From contig NC_079875.1 of assembly GCF_029227915.1 (NCBI RefSeq), positions 28,210,001 to 28,274,000 on the forward strand: a stretch of 64,000 nucleotides of DNA. Direction: 5' to 3'. Of the stretch, positions 57,195-64,000 are shown piece by piece; position 1 is the stretch's first letter, and the number at the start of each line of letters is the position of its first letter. A model generated the notes under the pieces. The model was not told the origin of the DNA and made no database searches. It saw nothing but the letters and a program-made list of their open reading frames with translations. The position numbers and the translations under genes are program-made. The stretch is from Hydractinia symbiolongicarpus. Its lineage: Eukaryota; Cnidaria; Hydrozoa; Anthoathecata; Hydractiniidae.

Positions 57195-59660
57195 TTCTAA
57201 ATAATAGTGCAATAATTTCCGAAATTGAAAGATATGTGCCATAATGTTCTCTATATAAAATAGCTTTTCAATATAACTATTGAGCACCAGTACCTTATTA
57301 ACACTTATTTGCATATATTTCTTAACTCTTTTGTTATTTGACTACATATTCGTTGTAAAAAAAGTAATTTTGTTCATTTAAAAATAATTTAAATAGTTAA
57401 GGGAAAAAATATCGGTGCTTCAAATTTACCCTTAGCTGTAAGTACTTTTGTTTAAAAAGATTTTGAACTCCTAAAATCTGTGATTACTTGGATGCAGGTA
57501 AGCCTGACTGTTGCTAAGACTGCACAGAATTAGGATCAATCTTAATTTTCCTGATGCTTGTTTAAAAAGGTGTTAATATTAAAATGTTCTTTTCAGTTTT
57601 GCCTATTTTAGAGGAAACAGGGCGAATCAAAATGGCCCTACCGATTATGCTCATTATGTTTGAAAACGAGATAAAAATTGAGTAGACATTTAAAAAGAAA
57701 CATCACAACAAGAAAAACGTCAAGAATGCATTGAAATTGCCAAAGATCCAACAATTTGAAAAAAGGCATTGTATTGTTTAACAAAGAACAAGCACCAAAT
57801 GATTCTTCCAAATATCAAAGTGAACAAGATAACAAAAAACACAAACCTTCGTCTCGCTGCAGCCATTGCCATTGTGATGTTAATGCCTTTAGGGAAAATT
57901 ACTCCAGGCATTAAAAGAAATGCACTGCAATGGCAAATGGTCTGTTCCACTGTCATTACGTGAAGTGGAGGAGCATGAAAACTACAATCCCGTTTATTTT
58001 TGAAAGAATTGTTGCAAAATTTAGAAACAACAGTACTGGGAAGATATGTTGAACCGACAAGACTATCATGCACATCGGATCTTGATTTTTCTGGCAATTG
58101 AAAGAGAAGTAGGACAAAGTGTTTGAGGTGTCAAGGGCGGTAAGACAGGACATTAGGCGAATAGCTAATTGTTAAAGTAAAAAAAGATGTGTTACCTGAA
58201 TACAATGATAGTCATGACATGTCCAATCGGCGGAATTTTGACTGTCTGGCAAGTTCCATCGAGTACACAAAAAGCAGCAGGCGTGACATGAATGCTTGAA
58301 GGGAATTCTATATTACCTGATCAAACGAGCAGCACAATTATTGCAGTTCTACCTGTTTAATAAAGGTAAAAATGAGGAAGCAGAATAAGTCGACAGGTTT
58401 TTAGTTTTTTGGAAGAAGTGGATTTTTCTGCAGATGCTACTTACAGGCTAAGCACCAACAGACAGATAAATCTGAGAAAACCCCAAACAGTCCCACTTTA
58501 AGAAGATTTAACCAAAGTTCTGGAACATGTGATAAAGAAAATGCAAAGGCTGCGCTCTGCCTTTCATCACTGGCATTTATTTCATAGAACTGACACCAGT
58601 ATCTAACCAACTGTGGGCTTTGCGATAGAGCGATGTGGAAGGTCTTCGGTTTAAACACGGTCCGAGCCATGGCAGAAGCTATAAAAATGTAGATTGATCC
58701 TTTTTGCAGGCGAATAGCATTGTATCTTGAGCAACTGTTGTACTTGCATGCCTTACGTAGCTTTAATGGGAGAGAGAATAGGAGTAACTACATCGCAATG
58801 CAGATATAACTAGCCTTTTAAGACAGAGATGTTAATGAAAAAAGGTGGTTTCTCTCGAAACAATAAGAAGCAACTAAAAAACTTCTGTATTCTTCCCTTT
58901 ACAGGGATGATGGAAAAGCTAATCGATTTCGGCTGTACTAAAATAAACACCTACGAATGTGGAAACATGAGGATTGGTGAAATTTACTCATGCTTGGGAT
59001 CTGGTACGGGCCTTAAGTAAGCATCGCCTGCCTCCTGTAAGACACCAGCCACATTCATTGACACTATCCGCCAAAACCAATAACTTTATTAAACGTTGGA
59101 AAAAGAAGAGTTGCCAACTAAAAATGGTATTGTTGTTGCTTATACCTAGTGACACAGAGCCCAGGGCTTAGAAAGGTTGTGGCTAAGATTGAAAAGCAGT
59201 ACACCTGGAAACAAAAAAGCTTTCCGACCTTAGACATGAACACTTGAAAAATCGTATTGTAATGCTGGGCTGACCAAAAAACCGCCCCTTAGAAAGGCAG
59301 ACTTGGAAACCAGTGGCGGCAACCCAGAATACCATGCTTTAAATGTACTGGACACTTTTCATAGGACCCTCATTGATAGCAGTATCATTAGAACCTGAAT
59401 AGGTAATCCTGGGCAAATAACAGTAATGATGTGTATGCGTGAAATAAAAAGGTTTACAATACAGAAAACTTCACGAAGTATCTTGTCTACAGTGACGGTG
59501 GATGTAAATAAAATTGGGATCAGGCTCCCAGAAGGTGCTAAATACACTTTCTTGCTTATTACAAGCATGAGTACTGCCCAACTTGGACCTATAACTATTC
59601 CCTGAGAAAATCTTAAAGAGAGAAAACAATCCTTCAATCACAAACAATACGATATAAGAC
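57195..59660. other. Scattered broken open frames
   Basis: Frames on both strands (for example 57720-58097, 58437-58670, 58829-59171) are short and interrupted, and I recognise none. The density of open frames is higher than in 31-36 kb, so this may be the wreck of one or more transposons. Confidence 0.35.
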
Positions 59661-59667
59661 AGAGCTA

Positions 59668-59820
59668 CAATCTTGGACATAAATTAGTGGACAAGTATTA
59701 AATTTGAACACCCCCTTCCCCCCAAGCTCAGTGTTGGAGCCAAAACAGTGATTGACCTTCAAAATTCAACCTTAAAGTTGGGGGAAATTAAAAAGTCCAT
59801 ACATATTTTGTCCAAGATTG
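59668..59820 (+). repeat. MITE-like unit sharing both Tc1 ends
   Basis: It opens with CAATCTTGGACA and closes with TGTCCAAGATTG. The right half matches 60785-60876. A TA precedes it, but the base pair after it is TC, so its right target site is not clean. Confidence 0.6.
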
Positions 59821-60298
59821 TCTCTAATTTTGAAGACTTAGTCAATTTTGGTTGGTTTGTTTACGTGCAAGCTTTTGATTGTCCATGAGATAAGTTGCTA
59901 GCTAGGCCACTTCGACTTCATGCCTTGGTTTTAATATTCCATAACTGCCAAAAAGTTTCAATAATTTTCTTGTGTTTCTTATGTAAACAAACTTCTTAAA
60001 GGGGGGCAGAGTCGCTACATCAAGTTTTGAAAGTTTTGATAATTTTCTCGTATTTTTTCTCCTATAAAACTGACAAGCAAACTGAATAATGCGTTTAGTG
60101 TTCTTATACAAGTTCTTCGTGTTGATGTGGGTTCGAGTAATGACATAAAGTTTTTTGAAGTTCACTAAGATATCTTCTCTCAATTTATATGTATTAAGTC
60201 GTTTACATCTATAAACTATCAGTGCTTTATCAATAACCCATAATATCCTGCAACAAAATATAAATAAGACAAGTTTCTCATAACAGGTCAAAACAAAA

Positions 60299-60799
60299 AT
60301 GCAAAATAAACAAGAACGCCGCTGTAAGATCCCTTTGGAGCACTCGTGTCAAATCAGAACGGCATATCAGTTGGGTGGTGTGAGAGGAAAAGCCTGCTAC
60401 AAATGTTCCCGCAATACTGCAAAGGTGCTATTTATATCCATGCAAAGAAATCAATTAATGGCGAGCCCGCATAACCACGGAGCAGTTATTTGCGAGCAGT
60501 ACTTTGGACCGATCACAGGAGAAAAGTTTGGCAACATAGTGAAAGTGACGTTCCCCCAAGCATTTGAAAAGTGTCAAGACAAGTGTGAGTCCAAAACGTT
60601 TCTGATGGATGGCTGTCCCAGGCAAAATAGCAAGGCCGCACGAATTCAAATTGAGAAGGTTGGTGCTAAAATATTATCGATACCAGCGCGAAGTCCAGAT
60701 TTAAACCCAATAGAGAATTTTTTTCATCTTGTTCAAAAAAAATTGCAACTGGCTGTGTCAAAGCAAATAAGCAGAGAGTCTTTTGAGCCAAAACAGTGA
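60299..60799 (+). pseudogene. Tc1/mariner transposase, N-terminally degraded
   Basis: The ORF starts at ATG 60299. Its first 50 residues are damaged and the usual DNA-binding region and first catalytic Asp are not recognisable. From NHGAVICEQYFGPITGEKF onward it follows the family: KTFLMDGCPRQNSKAA has the second Asp, and ILSIPARSPDLNPIENFFHL has the last catalytic region, with the helix QKKLQLAVSKQ. The last seven residues are encoded by the right terminal repeat. The length, 166 residues, is about half of an intact transposase (300 or more). It would be inactive. Confidence 0.82.
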
Positions 60800-60968
60800 T
60801 TGACCTTCAAAATTCAACCTTGAAGTTGGGGGGAAGGGGGAAATTAAAAAGTCCATACATATTTTGTCCAAGATTGTAGCAACATAAACAATCTGGTTAC
60901 AGAACAAACACAAATAGAAAAATGTATATTCTAAAAATATATAATATAAAAAGGAATTCAATAAAAAC

Positions 60969-61009
60969 CCTCCTGTGCGCTGGAGTTACAAGTTCTGGCG
61001 CACAGGAGG
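60969..61009. repeat. Perfect 12-bp GC-rich hairpin
   Basis: CCTCCTGTGCGC (60969-60980) is exactly complementary to GCGCACAGGAGG (60998-61009) with a 17-base loop. In this AT-rich setting it stands out. It opens the minus-orientation dispersed repeat shared with 50.0 kb, where the hairpin is worn. Confidence 0.85.
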
Positions 61010-61250
61010 TAGCTTTCCACATGTGTTACAGGGCCTCAACACTCAGCCTTACACAGGTTAGACCAGACTGTACATAATTTAACTAAAGACACCAGGGTTG
61101 TCAAGCCGGTAGGGCAGGTTAGTGAACTTGGGCACCTTACTGAACTAGGGTAATAAGTGAGGTCGTTACACGCAAAGACAAGCTGAAAGCAATCCCCCTT
61201 GCTAACTTTTAAGTTACCAGAGAAGAGTGAGCTGAACTCTTTATTTTTGT
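61010..61250 (-). repeat. Inverse copy of the retroelement 3' repeat
   Basis: Read on the minus strand it contains AGCAAGGGGGATTG, CTTGTCTTTG and CTCACTTATTACCC, corresponding to the repeats at 30475-30770. The part near 61010-61060 matches 50010-50060. Confidence 0.65.
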
Positions 61251-61496
61251 TTTGTAAAAATAAGAGGTAAAAAATAATTTAGTTTTCAAATTGACACAAT
61301 TGCTTTTTGTTTTTGAAAAGACTCAGGAGTAACACATTAGTTCGTTAGAAATGGTGTAGCACGTATTACCTAGGGGTATTGATGCAGTCTTGTGGGTAGG
61401 CTTTTCAGACGGGTTGCTCTTACAGTAAGTTTGGTTTGTTTCTGTGGCAAAGATTTTGCATTTGGCATTTAAGAATCAACCACCGTTGATGTGGAG

Positions 61497-61847
61497 GAAT
61501 TTCTACCACTTGGGTTGAGCCTGAAAAGGCCCCAATCATTCCTGAAGTTTTTTCTGTTACAAATATGGAATGTAAGAAATCAAAAAACCCTGAGAAATCT
61601 TCCGCAAATCACACAAAATCTTGTAAAATCAAAAAACTCGAAAAACTTGCTACAAGATCTTCCAAAACAACAGTTGCATTGCCATCTAAACCTGATTTTA
61701 GGAATAGCGGTCTGGGAAACACATGTTATGCAAACTCCATCTTACAATGATTTTATAACCTTCCAAATTTAAAGAAGCCATTTCTGTCAGCAAAACAACC
61801 TCAAAGTTAGGCGAAGCATTTGTAGGTGTTCTTCAAAGTTTGGCTAA
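61497..61847 (+). pseudogene. Second fragment of the RT-USP retroelement
   Basis: The stretch matches 29395-29742 closely. It covers the end of the nuclease domain (WVEPEKAPIIPEV), the linker and the USP Cys box (GNTCYANSILQ). Here the linker is open: the codon that is TAA at 29451 is GAA, and the A-run is one longer, so nuclease and USP lie in one continuous frame. Two codons after the Cys box a TGT is replaced by TGA. Similarity stops abruptly after TTTGGCT at 61847 and begins abruptly at 61497, so this is a truncated piece. Confidence 0.85.
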
Positions 61848-62833
61848 ACATTTTTATCATCTGCTTTTCCAAATGTCTTTGACAATGTGGACATTTCATA
61901 TTGTCAGTTGACTAAAAAGTAAAACAAAGACTAGAAGAATTCAAAACACAGCAAAGAAAAGTGCGAATGTAGAATAAACTCAAAGGAAAGACTTAGGATG
62001 CTGACATGTAGAATAAACTCAACCAATTTTACTTGAATAAACAAGAAGCAAACACACCTCGTAACTGATAAATGTTACACATTTAAACGGAAAAGAAGAA
62101 ACAAGGTAAAAAGGAAAGGCATTGACTCAAAGGAAAAAAAGCAAACCGTTTTTTTACGGCTTGACTAAACAAGAAGCAAGCAGTAGTACACAAAACAAAA
62201 AATGATATAGGCATTGACGCAAACCAGTACAAATATACCAGAGTTTACAATGAGAAGGCCACAAGAACAAAGATAAGTGAAGTAGGAGTGCTTTGATGAA
62301 CACACCATTTTCAGTAAAGTTGTCAGAAAGTCAACGAAAGGGTCACAACATAGTCAGAAAACTATATATGGAATAGGAACATCTGGTTCAGAGCTGCCAA
62401 AATTTATCTGTTCTTCCATCCACGATATTTATTGAACATTTGCAACAAACATGCATCAAACATTCGCAATAAGATGAAAATTAATTTACAGAAGTTATTG
62501 ACTTGATCAATTCATGGCTTGAAATTCATTAAAAGTATTATAGAACATTCAATTTATTGTTAGGTTATGCTATAAATATTTTTCTATTTACAAAACATAG
62601 CATTTTAATTGTAATTCATATTTCTTCTTATTGGAAAAAAGAGTATATTTTATTATATATTTTTGGCTCTTTACAAAGACAAGGTTGTCACGCATGTCAG
62701 AAAATTTGGATGAGGAACAACGATGTTTTATGATCTCGCACGTTTGTGTCTAAAATACTACCTCGTAGCCAGAACAATTTACCTAGGACTTGTGACCAAT
62801 TTAGCCTGCTAGCATTTTAACAAAGTTTAAAAA
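61848..62833. other. Gene-free interval
   Basis: AT-rich with several AACAAGAAGCAA-type near repeats (62040-62220). No gene recognised. Confidence 0.4.
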
Positions 62834-62955
62834 CAAATTGATGGTGTAGCTATAAGCTCCCCCTTCGGGCCTACATTAGCAAGTATTTTGAAAAGTTGTC
62901 CTACAGAATTTACGCCTATCTTTTACAGACGTTATGTAGACGTAAAGGTGATTCC
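62834..62955 (+). pseudogene. Reverse transcriptase scrap, Penelope-like
   Basis: The frame reads QIDGVAISSPFGPTLASI and, a few residues on, CPTEFTPIFYRRYVDVK. These match DGVAMGSPLGPTLAN and the FYRRYVDD box of Penelope-like and related reverse transcriptases, with a deletion between them and the second Asp of the box changed to Val. Only about 40 residues remain. Confidence 0.65.
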
Positions 62956-64000
62956 TTAGTAAATAATTTATTTAGGAAATCTACGTTTGGTGGTGTTGTT
63001 GTTGTTGTAATAATTGTATTAGTGTATGAAAAACTTTCTATGATTCCTAGTAGATATTGCACGAGAGGATATCGACTTTAATAGTTTGATGAAAGAAGAA
63101 GCTAAACATTTAAACTTTGAAACTATTTTTTTCAGTTTGCTTTTAGGCAGCTAGCTAATTATTTCATTGGCCAGGTTGGTCATGTCAAACTCTGTCTATT
63201 TGTCACGCTTCCTCAAGTTTACCCGCAAGCTCAGAACCCTTTCTCCTACTTTAACAAAAATAGTCAAATATGTTTTCCATCCTGGAATTTGGCATTAGAA
63301 ATCTGCGAGTGATGATGTGAATTAATCCCAACATCACTCGTGAATTCTCAAGTCATTTTTAGGTAGAAATGTACGATGAGCGATTTTTGTTAGACATGAT
63401 AGTCAAGTTCATGGACAAATCGCATATGTTTGCAACACGAATTCTTTTTCACGCACAAGTGAAAGGACAATCTTTTATACGTGAAATTTTTAGTTTTTAT
63501 AAAGTGAGGATTTTCTTGCAAGCAACACTTTTCCCAATGGAATTTTTCTCATTATTAAGTGATCGATAAATATAATTTAAAATTAGTAGCATTTTTTAAC
63601 ATGGCTCTGAATTTGTAACAACCATATCAACACTGACATTGGCCAGCATAAAATAATCTTTTCCTTTAAAAACAACAGTAGCAGGCTGTTAGTAGGCAGG
63701 CTTAAGTCTCGTTCGAAAGGTTCTACATACACCTTCGCTGCCACTCCGTATTGCATTGCATAGGAAAGAAGTCATTGCGATAAACATTGTGTTGCGTCGA
63801 CAGTTTGCGTAAATGTAAAATTTCAAAAGCACCCAATAGACTTGCACCCAATAGACATTGCCACTTTATCCGGACTATGTATTGTTTATTTAAATTTAGG
63901 CAACTGAAGCACTAAGTTATTTATTTGAACTGTGGTGATATGTAAAACAAAATAACAAGAAAACATTGTTTCCTTTATAGGATTCTGAAAAGATGCAGGG
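62956..64000. other. Gene-free interval to the window end
   Basis: A short TTGTTGTTGTTG run lies near 62995. Open frame 63369-63569 has no recognisable motif. Nothing else supported. Confidence 0.4.

Larger units (their letters stand above)
59668..60876 (+). mobile_element. Tc1/mariner-like element, 1209 bp, with a duplicated end
   Basis: The left end CAATCTTGGACATAAA (59668) and the right end TTTTGTCCAAGATTG (to 60876) are inverted, and TA dinucleotides flank both (59666-59667, 60877-60878), the Tc1/mariner target. The last 90 bp of the right end (60785-60876) is present a second time, in the same orientation, at 59737-59820. The left 153 bp alone therefore looks like a complete MITE. Either a MITE lies next to an element that lost its left end, or an end was duplicated. 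Confidence 0.65.

Noticed and set aside
59902-60291. 129-residue basic minus-strand ORF upstream of the Tc1 transposase
   Set aside because: Lys/Arg/Tyr-rich low-complexity composition and position in the decayed part of the element; no motif.

Overview
The window looks like repeat-rich nuclear DNA of an invertebrate animal, most likely a cnidarian and probably a hydrozoan. It is AT-rich, genes are split by short GT-AG introns, and the mobile-element mix (KDZ, PIF/Harbinger with a MADF partner, Tc1/mariner, Helitrons, Ty3/Gypsy, IS3EU-type integrase elements, an R2-type retroelement) is one I associate with cnidarian genomes. That assignment is an inference; I see no ordinary conserved host gene that would prove it.

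Layout. 1-1.3 kb: two minus-strand unknown ORFs, the first with an in-frame stop. 2.5-3.2 kb: a 109-bp tandem array. 4.0-8.5 kb: a 15-exon KDZ transposase gene (minus strand) whose central catalytic region is missing. 8.6-10.7 kb: a second, unrelated minisatellite. 10.7-15.5 kb: a full-length Ty3/Gypsy element with two LTRs, broken pol and a replaced integrase Asp. 15.5-16.8 kb: a BEN-domain gene cut by the 3' LTR. 17.4-19.6 kb: a Tc1 relic, then a decayed PIF/Harbinger transposase and its convergent MADF/BESS partner.

21.4-31.2 kb is the most interesting part. A non-LTR retroelement of R2 type encodes reverse transcriptase, a CCHC finger, a PD-(D/E)xK endonuclease and then a ubiquitin-specific protease (USP). 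It is split by a 5163-bp DNA transposon (23875-29037) with about 165-bp terminal inverted repeats and a 6-bp target duplication. That transposon carries a SAM-HECT ubiquitin ligase gene, a convergent DDE integrase that has lost its first Asp, and two arrays of about 20-bp units built on the palindrome AGGACGTCCT. A ligase-bearing element therefore sits inside a deubiquitinase-bearing one. A second integrase gene with all three catalytic residues visible lies at 47.8-49.2 kb, and a second RT-USP fragment at 61.5-61.8 kb.

The rest is gene-poor. 31.2-36.4 kb shows no convincing gene. 36.4-41.2 kb holds Helitron pieces, including two non-autonomous copies joined head to tail with no base between them. 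43.8-45.8 kb has two unrecognised ORFs. 47.3-47.6 kb holds a tRNA-derived SINE. 50-51.3 kb has dispersed and degenerate tandem repeats. 51.6-59.6 kb contains scattered broken coding pieces, one KDZ-like. 59.7-60.9 kb is a Tc1/mariner unit with a duplicated end, followed by a strong hairpin, and 62.8 kb has a Penelope-like RT scrap. No rRNA, canonical tRNA gene or CRISPR array was seen.
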